64,000 bases of DNA from NCBI GenBank assembly GCA_017412585.1, contig JAFPXK010000024.1:44239-108238 (forward strand). Direction: 5' to 3'. Position 1 is the stretch's first letter. The number at the start of each line of letters is the position of its first letter. Under the pieces are notes generated by a model. That model saw only the letters and a program-made list of their open reading frames with translations. It did no database searches and was not told the origin of the DNA. Of the stretch, positions 7,695 through 16,681 are shown piece after piece. The position numbers were made by a program, and so were the translations under genes. The DNA is from Oscillospiraceae bacterium (GTDB taxonomy: Bacteria > Bacillota > Clostridia > Oscillospirales > Oscillospiraceae).

Positions 7695-8439
7695 CGTACT
7701 GCTGTTCGGCGGCACCACCGAGGGCCGCCAGTTGGCCCACTGCCTCAAGGCGCAAAATATCCCCACCCTTGTCTGTGTGGCCACCGAGTATGGCGAATCT
7801 CTGCTGCAGGAGGGCGGCTGCCTGCGGGTCCACCCCGGACGGCTGGATGAAGCTGCCATGACGGCGCTGATGCACCGCGAGCAGCCCAAACTGGTGCTGG
7901 ACGCCACCCACCCCTACGCCGCCGCCGTCAGCCAGACGGTGTCCGCTGCCTGCGCCGCGGCAGGCGTGCCCTATCACCGCGTCCTGCGCCGCTCGGCCAT
8001 GGAGGACGGCTGCGTGCTGCTGCGGGATATGAAGGAGATGATCGAGTATCTCTCCGCCTCAGAGGGCGTGATCTTCTCCTCTCTGGGCTCCAAGGCGTCC
8101 AGGGACTTGTGTCGGGTCAGGGACTACCAAAGCCGCCTGTGGCTGCGTATCCTGCCCACCGTTTCCAGCATCAGCGACTGTCTGGAGGCCGGTTTTCCCG
8201 CCGCACACCTCATCTGTATGCAGGGGCCCTTTTCCCGGGAGCTGAACGCCGCCATGTTCCGCGCAACAGGCGCCCAAATTCTCATTACCAAGGAATCCGG
8301 CGCCACCGGCGGTTTCCCGGAAAAGGTGGCTGCCGCCCGGGACTGCGGCATGACCGTGGCGGTGCTGGCCCGGCCCCAGGATTTCCCCGGCCTCACCTGT
8401 GAGGCGTGGCTGCAGCGCATCAAGGAGGGCAATTTATGA
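7687..8439 (+). CDS. cbiJ: Cobalt-precorrin-6A reductase CbiJ
   Basis: CbiJ reduces the macrocycle of cobalt-precorrin-6A with a nicotinamide cofactor. The 250-residue protein has the N-terminal nucleotide-binding loop FGGTTEGRQLAHCL (about 6-19), LDATHPYAAAVSQ near 75 and a C-terminal TKESGATGGFPEKV segment near 200, all typical of CobK/CbiJ. There is no suitable ATG, so the start is TTG 7687, with AGGGGG about 8 nt upstream inside the end of cbiH. The weak start codon inside an overlap may lower its translation relative to neighbours. Confidence 0.92.
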   Translation: MTDVLLFGGTTEGRQLAHCLKAQNIPTLVCVATEYGESLLQEGGCLRVHPGRLDEAAMTALMHREQPKLVLDATHPYAAAVSQTVSAACAAAGVPYHRVLRRSAMEDGCVLLRDMKEMIEYLSASEGVIFSSLGSKASRDLCRVRDYQSRLWLRILPTVSSISDCLEAGFPAAHLICMQGPFSRELNAAMFRATGAQILITKESGATGGFPEKVAAARDCGMTVAVLARPQDFPGLTCEAWLQRIKEGNL

Positions 8440-9626
8440 AGCAACTCACCATTGTAGGCGTAGGCGTGGGGCCCGAAAGCGTCACCCCATCCGCCCGCCA
8501 AGCCATTGAACGCGCCCAGGTGCTCTTCGGCGCCCCCCGGCTGCTGCAGGAGTGGAACGCGGTGCAAAAGACGGCCTACCCCTACTACACCGCCGCCAAA
8601 ATCTTGCCTATTGTCAATAGCAGCGACGCTGACCGCTTCGCCCTCCTCGTGTCCGGCGACGTGGGCTTTTACAGCGCCGCCGCGTCCCTCTGCCGGGAAT
8701 GTGATGATATCGACGTCCGTATGGAGCCGGGCATTTCCTCTCTCCACTACTTTTTTGCTCGTCTGGGCCGCCCCTGGCAGGATGCGGCCACGGTGAGCTG
8801 CCACGGTCGCCAGGCCAATCTGGTGGACACGGTGCGCCGCAGCGCCGCCACCTTCATCCTCACCGGCGGCAACGTACCGGCGCTGGGCGACGCCCTGTGC
8901 AGGGCCGGATTCAGCGGCCTTGCCGTCACGGTGGGCCAGCGCCTGGGGATGGAGGACGAATCCATCACCCGTCACACCGCCGCGGAGCTGCCATCCTTCT
9001 CCGCCGATCCCCTGACGGTGCTGCTCATCGATAACCCCGCCCCCGACGCTTCCTGCCCCACCGGCATCGACGATGCCGCTTTCATCCGGGGCCAGGTGCC
9101 CATGACCAAATCCGCCGTCCGGGCCGTCACCATGAGCAAGCTGCGCCTGCAGCCCGGCGCCGTATGCTGCGATGTGGGGGCCGGCACCGGCTCCGTCACC
9201 GTGGAAATGGCCCTCTCCGCCTGGCGGGGTCACGTCTACGCCATCGATAAAGCCCCCGCCGCCATAGATTTAATCAAGCAGAATTGCGCCGCCTTTCATA
9301 TCGGCAACGTGACGCCCATTTTAGGGGACGCATTGGAGCAGTTCACCGCCCTGCCCCCCATGGACGCGGTGTTCATCGGCGGCAGCAGCGGCGAAATGGA
9401 AGCCCTTATCGCCGCCGCCGTGGCGAAGAATCCCGCCGTCCGCATCGTGGTCAACGCCATCGCATTGGAGACGGTGCAGCAGGCCATGGCCGCCTTTTCC
9501 GCCCAGGGAATCGAACCGGAAATCGTGCAGCTCTCCTGGGCCGAGACCCGGGCCGTGGGCCGCGTCCACATGCTGACGGCACAGAATCCCATTTTCATTC
9601 TCTCCGGAGGTGGCGCCCATGAATGA
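8436..9626 (+). CDS. cbiET: Fused cobalt-precorrin-7 C5-methyltransferase / C15-methyltransferase-decarboxylase CbiET
   Basis: One 396-residue chain carries two activities. The N-terminal CbiE half (about 1-200), a tetrapyrrole methylase beginning MKQLTIVGVGVGPESVTPSA, methylates C5. The C-terminal CbiT half (about 215-396) has a class I methyltransferase loop, CCDVGAGTGSVTVEMAL near residue 247, and methylates C15 while decarboxylating C12. The fusion matches CobL-type enzymes. The frame is open upstream to 8406, but ATG 8436 overlaps the cbiJ stop and follows a GGAGG site, so I use it. It overlaps cbiA by 8 nt. Confidence 0.94.
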   Translation: MKQLTIVGVGVGPESVTPSARQAIERAQVLFGAPRLLQEWNAVQKTAYPYYTAAKILPIVNSSDADRFALLVSGDVGFYSAAASLCRECDDIDVRMEPGISSLHYFFARLGRPWQDAATVSCHGRQANLVDTVRRSAATFILTGGNVPALGDALCRAGFSGLAVTVGQRLGMEDESITRHTAAELPSFSADPLTVLLIDNPAPDASCPTGIDDAAFIRGQVPMTKSAVRAVTMSKLRLQPGAVCCDVGAGTGSVTVEMALSAWRGHVYAIDKAPAAIDLIKQNCAAFHIGNVTPILGDALEQFTALPPMDAVFIGGSSGEMEALIAAAVAKNPAVRIVVNAIALETVQQAMAAFSAQGIEPEIVQLSWAETRAVGRVHMLTAQNPIFILSGGGAHE

Positions 9627-10941
9627 CCGTCTGCTCATCGCCGGTACCCACTCCGGCTGCGGTAAGACCACCGTCACCTGCGCCCTGCTGGGGGCGCTGC
9701 ACCGCCGCGGCCTTGCCCTCCAATCCTACAAGTGCGGCCCCGACTACATTGACCCCATGTTCCACCGCCGGGTGCTGGGCGTCAGCGCCGAAAATCTGGA
9801 CCCCTTTTTCTCCACCCCGGCCCAGCTTCGCCTCCATCTGGGCCAGAGCGCATACCAATGCAGCGTCATCGAGGGCGTCATGGGCTACTATGACGGCATC
9901 GGCCCCCAGGGCGACGCCAGCACCTACCATGTGGCCCACGCCACCGATACCCCCGTGGTGCTGGTGGTGAACGCCAAGGGCGCCTTCACCTCTCTGGGGG
10001 CTACCATACAAGGCTTCGTCCATTTCCGCCCGGAGAGCCACATCCAGGGCGTCATCTTCAACGGCTGCTCCCCCATGATGTATTCCCAGCTATGCCACGT
10101 GGCGGAGGCGGCAGGGGTTAAACCCTACGGCTTCCTGCCCCAGGCCCCGGAGGCCACCGTGGGCAGCCGCCATCTGGGCCTCATCACCGCCGATGAAATC
10201 GACGATATCCGCCGCCGTATGGATGTCCTTGCCGATTTGGCGGAAAAATATCTGGATATTGACGGTCTGCTGGCTCTGTCTGCCACCGCTTCCCCCCTGC
10301 CTATGTGCGGCAAACCGCTACCCGTCACCCGGGACACTGTCATCGCCGTGGCCCGCGACGAGGCATTTTGCTTCCTCTATGAGGAAAACCTGAAAACGTT
10401 ACGCCATTTGGGCTGTGAGTTGGCCTATTTCAGCCCCCTCCATGACGCCCATCTCCCCGCAAACGCCCAGGGCCTCTATCTTCCCGGCGGCTACCCCGAG
10501 CTTCACGCCGCTGCCTTGAGCGAAAACCCCATCCGCCACGAGATCGCCGCCGCCATCCGCAGCGGCATGCCCACCATCGCCGAGTGCGGCGGTTTTCTCT
10601 ACCTCCATCGCACCCTGGACGGCATCCCCATGGCGGGTGTGCTGGACACCGAGGCCCACACCACGGACAAACTCCAGACCTTCGGCTACGTCACCCTCCG
10701 CTGTGAAAAGGACAACCTGCTCTGCCACGCTGGCGACACACTCCCGGCCCACGAATTCCATTACTGCGCCAGCACTGACAATGGAAATACCTTTACAGCC
10801 GTAAAGCCCTCCGGCACCCGCTCCTGGCCCTGCGTCCACAGCAGCGACACCCTCTACGCAGGCTATCCCCATCTCTATTTTCCCTCCTGCGTGGACATGG
10901 TGTCCCGCTTCGTGAGAAAGGCGGCCGCCTATGCCCTATGA
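9619..10941 (+). CDS. cbiA: Cobyrinate a,c-diamide synthase CbiA
   Basis: CbiA amidates the a and c side chains of cobyrinate using ATP and glutamine. The 440-residue protein has an N-terminal P-loop (AGTHSGCGKTTVTCALLGAL, about 8-27), YKCGPDYIDPMFH near 38 and GVMGYYDGIG near 89. It ends with a class I glutaminase domain, with LYLPGGYPELHA near 290 and the nucleophile Cys in AECGGFLYLH near 322. ATG 9619 follows GGAGG by 8 nt; an in-frame ATG at 9610 lacks spacing. It overlaps both neighbours and belongs to the cob operon. Confidence 0.95.
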   Translation: MNDRLLIAGTHSGCGKTTVTCALLGALHRRGLALQSYKCGPDYIDPMFHRRVLGVSAENLDPFFSTPAQLRLHLGQSAYQCSVIEGVMGYYDGIGPQGDASTYHVAHATDTPVVLVVNAKGAFTSLGATIQGFVHFRPESHIQGVIFNGCSPMMYSQLCHVAEAAGVKPYGFLPQAPEATVGSRHLGLITADEIDDIRRRMDVLADLAEKYLDIDGLLALSATASPLPMCGKPLPVTRDTVIAVARDEAFCFLYEENLKTLRHLGCELAYFSPLHDAHLPANAQGLYLPGGYPELHAAALSENPIRHEIAAAIRSGMPTIAECGGFLYLHRTLDGIPMAGVLDTEAHTTDKLQTFGYVTLRCEKDNLLCHAGDTLPAHEFHYCASTDNGNTFTAVKPSGTRSWPCVHSSDTLYAGYPHLYFPSCVDMVSRFVRKAAAYAL

Positions 10942-11884
10942 CGTCATCGCCATCGCTCTTGGCTTCGGCCTGGACCTGCTGCTGGGGGACCCGCCTACCT
11001 GGCCACATCTGGTACGCTGGTACGGCAAGGTCATCACTTGGGCGGAAAAATGGTTTTACCCCATTAAAAACAAGCATTTCGGCGGCTTCCTGCTGGTAAT
11101 CGCCACCCTGCTCTTGGGTGCCGGAGCGCCTCTTGTCTGCCTCTACGGCGCATGGCGCATCCATCCCTGGTGCTATACCGCCATCGGCGCCCTCCTCTGC
11201 TGGCAGTGTCTGGCGGCAAAAAGCCTCTGCGCGGAGAGCGGAAAGGTCTACAACGCCCTGCAAACCGGCACGCTTGCTGACGCACAAAAGGCCGTTGCCA
11301 TGATCGTTGGCCGGGACACCGACGTGCTGGACGAGGCCGGCGTCACCCGGGCCGCCGTGGAGACGGTGGCGGAGAACACCTCCGACGGCGAGGTGGCCCC
11401 CCTGTTTTTCATGCTGCTCCTGGGCCCAGCCGGCGGCTGCCTCTACAAGGCCGTCAACACCATGGACTCCATAGTGGGCTACCGCAACGACCGCTACGCC
11501 CGCTTCGGCACCTGTGCCGCCCGGCTGGACGACGCCGCCAACTACCTGCCCGCCCGCCTGGCCGCCCTCTTAATGATAGCAGCCGCCTGCCTTGCCGGCA
11601 TGGACGGCAAAAACGCCTGTCGCATCTGGCGGCGTGACCGACGCAACCACGCCAGCCCCAATTCCGCTCAAACCGAGTCCGTCATGGCCGGTGCGCTGAA
11701 CATCCGCCTGGCAGGGGACGCCCAATACTTCGGCGTCATCCATCATAAGCCCTACATCGGCGACGATATCCGCCCCATTCAGCCGGAGGACATTCTCCGC
11801 TCCCATCGTCTTTTGCGCATCACCGCCTGGCTGATGCTGCTCATCACACTTGCCGGGAGGTGTTTGCTCCATGCAGCCCTATGA
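10931..11884 (+). CDS. cbiB: Adenosylcobinamide-phosphate synthase CbiB (membrane)
   Basis: CbiB attaches (R)-1-amino-2-propanol O-2-phosphate to adenosylcobyric acid. The 317-residue polytopic membrane protein begins MPYDVIAIALGFGLDLLLGD, with GDPPTWPHLVRW next, and has hydrophobic helices at about 5-22, 48-75, 155-175, 205-222 and 293-312. Typical motifs are VAENTSDGEVAPLFF near 150 and YKAVNTMDSIVGYRNDRY near 175. It overlaps cbiA by 11 nt and cobD by 14 nt. The substrate phosphate ester comes from CobD, the next gene. Confidence 0.95.
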   Translation: MPYDVIAIALGFGLDLLLGDPPTWPHLVRWYGKVITWAEKWFYPIKNKHFGGFLLVIATLLLGAGAPLVCLYGAWRIHPWCYTAIGALLCWQCLAAKSLCAESGKVYNALQTGTLADAQKAVAMIVGRDTDVLDEAGVTRAAVETVAENTSDGEVAPLFFMLLLGPAGGCLYKAVNTMDSIVGYRNDRYARFGTCAARLDDAANYLPARLAALLMIAAACLAGMDGKNACRIWRRDRRNHASPNSAQTESVMAGALNIRLAGDAQYFGVIHHKPYIGDDIRPIQPEDILRSHRLLRITAWLMLLITLAGRCLLHAAL

Positions 11885-12905
11885 CCATGGCGGCGACGTC
11901 TACGGCGGTCCCCGCCCCAAGGTGGACTTCTCCATCAACGTAAACCCTTTGGGCATGCCTCCCCAGGTCGTCGAGGCCCTGTCTCCTGACCCTGCCGCCG
12001 ACGCCCGCTATCCCGATCCCGCCTGCCGCACCCTGCGCAGCGCCCTGGCAAATCACTTTGCCATCTCCCGGGAGAACATCCTCTGCGGCAACGGCAGCGC
12101 CGACCTGCTCATGCGCCTCTGCGCCGCCCTTCGCCCGAAGAACGTCCTTCTCCCCGCCCCCACCTTTTCGGAGTATTCCCGCTGTGTCCGTTTGTTCGGC
12201 GGCACTGTAAAGGAATTTCCCCTGTCAGAAAATGACGGCTTCGCCATCACGAATGGCTTTCTCCAAGCTGTCACCCCAGACACAGACATGGTGTTCCTCT
12301 GCAACCCCAACAACCCCACCGGGCGCCTCTGCCCCCCGGAGCTGGTGGCAAAGCTGGCAGACCGCTGCCGCACCACGGATACCTATTTCGTTGTAGACGA
12401 GTGCTTTCTCCCCTTCACCGACGGCGCCTCCGCCCTGCCCCTGCTGGCGGATCACCCCAAGCTGCTGATCCTCCGCGCCTTCACCAAAATCTACGCCATG
12501 GCGGGTCTCCGCCTGGGCGTATTGCTGGGTGACGCCGCTCTCCTTGCTCGCATCGCCCCCTATGGCGCCCAGTGGAGCGTGTCCACCGTTGCCCAGCGCT
12601 GCGGCGTCGCGGCCTTAACCAATGAGGGCTGGATTCCCCAAACCCGCCGCTATGTCCGCCAGCAGCGGCAGCACCTGGCCTCCGCCCTATCGTCCCTGGG
12701 CTGCACCGTCTACCCCTCCGACGCCAACTTTCTGCTGCTGCGCGCCCCCATCCCCCTTGCCGAGCCACTGCAGCAGCGGGGCCTATGGGTACGCAAGTGC
12801 AATAACTTTACAGGTCTTGACGACCGTTTCATCCGCGTCGGCATCCAAAATCCTGCCGAAAATGACTTACTGATCCAATCCATCCAGGAGGTGCTGCATG
12901 GCTAA
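11871..12905 (+). CDS. cobD: Threonine-phosphate decarboxylase CobD
   Basis: This is a pyridoxal-phosphate enzyme that decarboxylates L-threonine phosphate to the aminopropanol phosphate linker of cobalamin. The 344-residue fold-type I aminotransferase relative begins MQPYDHGGDVYGG and has INVNPLGMP, LCGNGSADLLMRL near 70, CNPNNPTGRLCPPEL near 141 and the PLP lysine in LRAFTKIYAMAGLRLG near 205. ATG 11871 lies 10 nt after GGGAGG; the frame extends to a TTG at 11850 that overlaps that SD. It overlaps cbiP by 8 nt. Confidence 0.93.
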   Translation: MQPYDHGGDVYGGPRPKVDFSINVNPLGMPPQVVEALSPDPAADARYPDPACRTLRSALANHFAISRENILCGNGSADLLMRLCAALRPKNVLLPAPTFSEYSRCVRLFGGTVKEFPLSENDGFAITNGFLQAVTPDTDMVFLCNPNNPTGRLCPPELVAKLADRCRTTDTYFVVDECFLPFTDGASALPLLADHPKLLILRAFTKIYAMAGLRLGVLLGDAALLARIAPYGAQWSVSTVAQRCGVAALTNEGWIPQTRRYVRQQRQHLASALSSLGCTVYPSDANFLLLRAPIPLAEPLQQRGLWVRKCNNFTGLDDRFIRVGIQNPAENDLLIQSIQEVLHG

Positions 12906-14397
12906 CGTCATCATGGTGCAGGGCACCATGTCCAACGCAGGAAAAAGTATCCTTGTCACCGGCCTGTGCCGCGTATTCCGCCAGGACGGCTACCGGGTGG
13001 CCCCCTTCAAAAGCCAGAACATGGCCCTCAACTCCTTCATCACCCGTGACGGTCTGGAGATGGGCCGGGCCCAGGTGGTGCAGGCCGAGGCCTGCGGCAT
13101 TGAGCCCTCGGTGCTGATGAACCCCATCCTCCTCAAGCCCTCCTCCGACGCGGGGTCACAGGTCATCGTCAACGGCGAAGTCCTGGGCAACAAAACCGCC
13201 CGGGAGTATTTCGCCATGAAGCGCAGCCTCATCCCCCAGGTCATGGCGGCCTTTGACGCCCTCAGCGTCCAGAATGATATCATCGTCATCGAGGGCGCCG
13301 GCAGCCCTGCGGAGATCAACCTGAAGCAGGACGACATTGTCAACATGGGCCTTGCCAAGATGGTCAACGCCCCCGTGCTGCTGGTGGGCGACATCGACCG
13401 AGGCGGCGTATTCGCCCAGCTCTACGGCACCATCGCCCTGCTGGATGAGACGGAAAAAGCCCTGGTCAAAGCCACCGTTATCAACAAATTCCGTGGCGAC
13501 GTCAACATCTTAAAGCCAGGTCTCGATATGCTGGAGCAGCTTACCGGCAAGCCGGTGGCCGGCGTTCTCCCCTATCTCCATGTGGACATCGAGGACGAGG
13601 ACAGCCTGACAGACCGCTTTTCCCGCCATGAAATCGGCCTGCTGGACATCGCTGTGCCCAAGCTGCCCCACATCTCCAACGCTACCGACTTCGCCGTCTG
13701 GGAGGCCACCCCCGGCGTTTCCGTGCGCTACGTCACCTCTCCCGGCCAGCTCCGATCGCCGGATCTCATCGTCCTCCCCGGCACCAAGAGCACCATCGCC
13801 GACCTGCTTTGGCTGCGCCAATGCGGTCTGGAGGCCGCCATCTCCCACGCCCACGCCTCCGGCACTCCCGTCATGGGCATCTGCGGCGGCTATCAGATGC
13901 TGGGCCGCCGCATCGTGGACGCAAGTGGCGTAGAGGGCGGCGGCGCGGTAAACGGCATGGGTATCCTGCCCGTCGAGACCGTATTTGCCGCCGAGAAGCA
14001 CCGCACCCGGGTCACCGGCGTCATTAATACCGGTGGCCTCTACTCCGCCCTGGACAGCGCGGCGGTAGAGGGCTACGAGGTACACATGGGCGAAACCGCT
14101 CTGGAAGATAACGCCCGCCCCTTCATCACTCTGTCCGACGGCAAAGCCGACGGATGCGCCACGCAACACGCCTTCGGCACCTATCTCCACGGCATTTTCG
14201 ACACCGCCGAAAGCCGACAGGCCATTCTCAAAATGCTGTGTGAGCGTAAAGGCATTTCGCCTGACACCCTGCATACCTTCGACTATTCCGCCTATAAGGA
14301 GCAGCAGTACGACCTGCTGGCCGACGCCGTTCGGAAAAATCTGGACATGGACATGATCTATCGCATCGTAAAGGAGGGCGCGTCCTATGCACATTGA
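12898..14397 (+). CDS. cbiP: Cobyric acid synthase CbiP
   Basis: CbiP amidates the b, d, e and g side chains of adenosylcobyrinate diamide. The 499-residue protein starts MANVIMVQGTMSNAGKS, the amidoligase P-loop. It carries PFKSQNMALNSF near 37, VIEGAGSPAEIN near 125, GDIDRGGVFAQLYG near 160 and a glutaminase domain with nucleophile Cys in PVMGICGGYQMLGRR near 325 and a His near GTYLHGIFD (about 429). GGAGG precedes the ATG. It overlaps cobD and, by 11 nt, cbiC. Confidence 0.95.
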   Translation: MANVIMVQGTMSNAGKSILVTGLCRVFRQDGYRVAPFKSQNMALNSFITRDGLEMGRAQVVQAEACGIEPSVLMNPILLKPSSDAGSQVIVNGEVLGNKTAREYFAMKRSLIPQVMAAFDALSVQNDIIVIEGAGSPAEINLKQDDIVNMGLAKMVNAPVLLVGDIDRGGVFAQLYGTIALLDETEKALVKATVINKFRGDVNILKPGLDMLEQLTGKPVAGVLPYLHVDIEDEDSLTDRFSRHEIGLLDIAVPKLPHISNATDFAVWEATPGVSVRYVTSPGQLRSPDLIVLPGTKSTIADLLWLRQCGLEAAISHAHASGTPVMGICGGYQMLGRRIVDASGVEGGGAVNGMGILPVETVFAAEKHRTRVTGVINTGGLYSALDSAAVEGYEVHMGETALEDNARPFITLSDGKADGCATQHAFGTYLHGIFDTAESRQAILKMLCERKGISPDTLHTFDYSAYKEQQYDLLADAVRKNLDMDMIYRIVKEGASYAH

Positions 14398-15019
14398 ACT
14401 GGAGCAAGTGACCCCTATGGACATCGAGCGCCGCAGCTTTGAAATCATCGAGTCCGAGCTGCCCCATCCCCTTGATCCCCAGCTCGCCCCCATCATCAAG
14501 CGGGTCATCCACACCACCGCCGACTTCTCCTTTGCCGACTCCCTCTGCTTCTCCCCCGGCGTGGTGGAAAAGGCCCTGGCCGCCATGCAAGATGGCGCCT
14601 GCATCGTCACAGACACCAACATGGGCAAGGCCGGCGTCAATAAATCGGCCCTTGCCAAACACGGCGGCGAGGTGTTCTGCTTCATGGCCGATGAGGACGT
14701 GCGGCTTGCCGCCAGGGACAACGGCACCACCCGTGCCGTGGCCTCCATGGACAAGGCCGCCGCCCTGGGCCGCCCCACCATTTTCGCCATCGGCAACGCC
14801 CCCACGGCGCTGATCCGCCTCTATGAGCTGATTCAGGAAGGCAAGCTGTCCCCCGCCCTCATTATCGGCGTGCCGGTGGGCTTCGTCAACGTGGTGCAGT
14901 CCAAGGAGCTGATCATGACCACCGACGTGCCCTACATTGTAGCCCGTGGCCGCAAGGGCGGCAGCAACGTGGCCGCCGCCATCTGCAACGCCCTGCTCTA
15001 TCTCCTGGGCCGCGATTGA
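14387..15019 (+). CDS. cbiC: Cobalt-precorrin-8 methylmutase CbiC
   Basis: CbiC moves the methyl group from C11 to C12 to give cobyrinate. The 210-residue protein has PMDIERRSFEIIESEL near 10 and HTTADFSFADSLCFSP near 42, where the His is the catalytic acid known in the family. It also has TDTNMGKAGVNK near 75, IFAIGNAPTAL near 131, GVPVGFVNVVQSKE near 160 and GRKGGSNVAAAICNALLY at the end. It is the last gene of the operon: the next promoter's -35 box overlaps its stop codon. Confidence 0.95.
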   Translation: MHIELEQVTPMDIERRSFEIIESELPHPLDPQLAPIIKRVIHTTADFSFADSLCFSPGVVEKALAAMQDGACIVTDTNMGKAGVNKSALAKHGGEVFCFMADEDVRLAARDNGTTRAVASMDKAAALGRPTIFAIGNAPTALIRLYELIQEGKLSPALIIGVPVGFVNVVQSKELIMTTDVPYIVARGRKGGSNVAAAICNALLYLLGRD

Positions 15020-15044
15020 CCCGCCTCATCCCCCATGTTATAAT
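15016..15044 (+). promoter_or_regulatory. Sigma-A promoter for the M32 carboxypeptidase
   Basis: TTGACC (15016-15021), a 17-nt spacer and a perfect TATAAT (15039-15044). The -35 box overlaps the cbiC stop codon, marking the end of the cob operon. Confidence 0.85.
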
Positions 15045-15076
15045 ACCGATTGAAACTATCAGAGGAGGTAACCCCT

Positions 15077-16582
15077 ATGACCATGCAAGAAGCCCGTCAA
15101 AAGCTGACAGCCCTCCAGCATAAGCTGGCGGCCTACGGCCACGCACTGTCCTTGATGAGCTACGACGGCGCCACCACCGCCCCCAAGGGCACCGCCGCCA
15201 ACCGCGCCCAGTCCATGGGCGTGCTGGGCGAGGAATTGTACCGGCTGTCCACCGGAGAAGACACCGTCCGGTTGTTGGAATATCTGGACGAGCACAAGAA
15301 CGAGCTGGACGAAAAGGAACAGCGCATCGTCTATCTGCTGCTCCGTGACATCCGCCGTATGCAGAAGATCCCCATGGACGAGTACATCGCCTATGAGAAG
15401 TTGACGGTGGAGGCCGACGACGTGTGGCACACCTGCAAGCTGAACAGCGATTTTGCCACCTTTGAGCCCTATTTGCAGCAGATTTTCGACTATAATCGGA
15501 AATTTGCCCGCTATTGCGCCCCGGAAAAGGACCCCTATGACGAGTGCCTCAACCGCTACGAGGAGGGTCTGGACCGCAAACAGTGCGACGCCTTCTTCGC
15601 CACGCTGCGTGAGCATATCGTCCCTCTGCTGCATAAGGTGATGGCCCGGCCCCAGCTGGACAACAGCCTCATCCGCGGCCATTTCGACGCCGGCCGCCAG
15701 GACGTCCTCTCCCGCCGCCTCATGTCCCTCATCGGCCTGGACACCGACCACGTGGGCCTCTCCACCACCGAGCATCCCTTCACCACCAGCCTGGGCTCCC
15801 ATCTGGATGAGCGCATCACCACCCATTATTATGAGGAGGATTTCTCCGACTCCATGTTCAGCGTCATCCATGAGGGCGGCCACGCCCTGTATGACACCGG
15901 AAGCGACGACGACCTGGCCTACACCGCCCTGGACGGCGGCGTGTCCATGGGCATCCACGAGAGCCAGAGCCGTTTCTACGAGAATATTTTAGGCCGCAGC
16001 CAGGCCTTCTGCGACCATCTCATGCCCATTTTGCAGGAGATTTTCCCGGAGAAGATGGCGGGCCACACCTCGGAGGAGCTGTACCGGGCCATCAACCGGG
16101 TGGAGCCCTCCCTCATCCGCACCCAGGCCGACGAGCTGACCTATTGCCTCCACGTCATGGTGCGCTATGAGTTGGAAAAGCAGATCATGGACGGCGCCCT
16201 GGCGGTCCACGACCTGCCTCGGGCCTGGAACGCCCTCTATAAAGAATACCTGGGCATCGACGTGCCCGACGACCGACGCGGCGTGCTGCAGGACAGCCAC
16301 TGGGCCGGCGGTCTGGTGGGCTACTTCCCCTCCTACGCCATCGGCAACGCCTACGGTGCCCAGTTCCTGCGGAAGATGAAGGAAACCGTGGACGTGGAGG
16401 GCTGCCTCCGCCGGGGCGATTTCGGCCCCATCAACGACTGGAACCGCACCCACATCTGGCGCTTCGGCTGCCTGAAAACCCCCAAGGCCCTCTTCGAGGA
16501 AGCCACCGGCGAGACCTTCGACCCCACCGTATACACTGCCTACCTGGAGGAAAAATACGGCAAGCTGTATGGCATCCGCTGA
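15077..16582 (+). CDS. M32-family metallocarboxypeptidase
   Basis: This cytosolic zinc carboxypeptidase of the Taq/M32 family removes C-terminal residues from peptides. The 501-residue protein has the zinc motif HEGGH (about 265-269, in VIHEGGHALYDTG) and the third-ligand helix MGIHESQSRFYENI about 30 residues later. It also has the C-terminal signature GLVGYFPSYAIGNAYGAQF near 418. It is full length for the family (about 500). ATG 15077 follows GAGGAGG by 8 nt. It has its own promoter and terminator, so it is monocistronic. Confidence 0.94.
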   Translation: MTMQEARQKLTALQHKLAAYGHALSLMSYDGATTAPKGTAANRAQSMGVLGEELYRLSTGEDTVRLLEYLDEHKNELDEKEQRIVYLLLRDIRRMQKIPMDEYIAYEKLTVEADDVWHTCKLNSDFATFEPYLQQIFDYNRKFARYCAPEKDPYDECLNRYEEGLDRKQCDAFFATLREHIVPLLHKVMARPQLDNSLIRGHFDAGRQDVLSRRLMSLIGLDTDHVGLSTTEHPFTTSLGSHLDERITTHYYEEDFSDSMFSVIHEGGHALYDTGSDDDLAYTALDGGVSMGIHESQSRFYENILGRSQAFCDHLMPILQEIFPEKMAGHTSEELYRAINRVEPSLIRTQADELTYCLHVMVRYELEKQIMDGALAVHDLPRAWNALYKEYLGIDVPDDRRGVLQDSHWAGGLVGYFPSYAIGNAYGAQFLRKMKETVDVEGCLRRGDFGPINDWNRTHIWRFGCLKTPKALFEEATGETFDPTVYTAYLEEKYGKLYGIR

Positions 16583-16595
16583 TAGAGAATAGCAT

Positions 16596-16628
16596 AAAAC
16601 ACGGCTCCCCACCGGGGAGCCGTGTTTT
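16596..16628 (+). terminator. Intrinsic terminator after the M32 gene
   Basis: AACACGGCTCCCC-ACC-GGGGAGCCGTGTT forms a 13-bp stem ending in TTTTG. Confidence 0.85.
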
Positions 16629-16681
16629 GCTGTCAAAAATGCGTTGAAACCGCTATCTCAAATGATTCCATCATTAAATTG

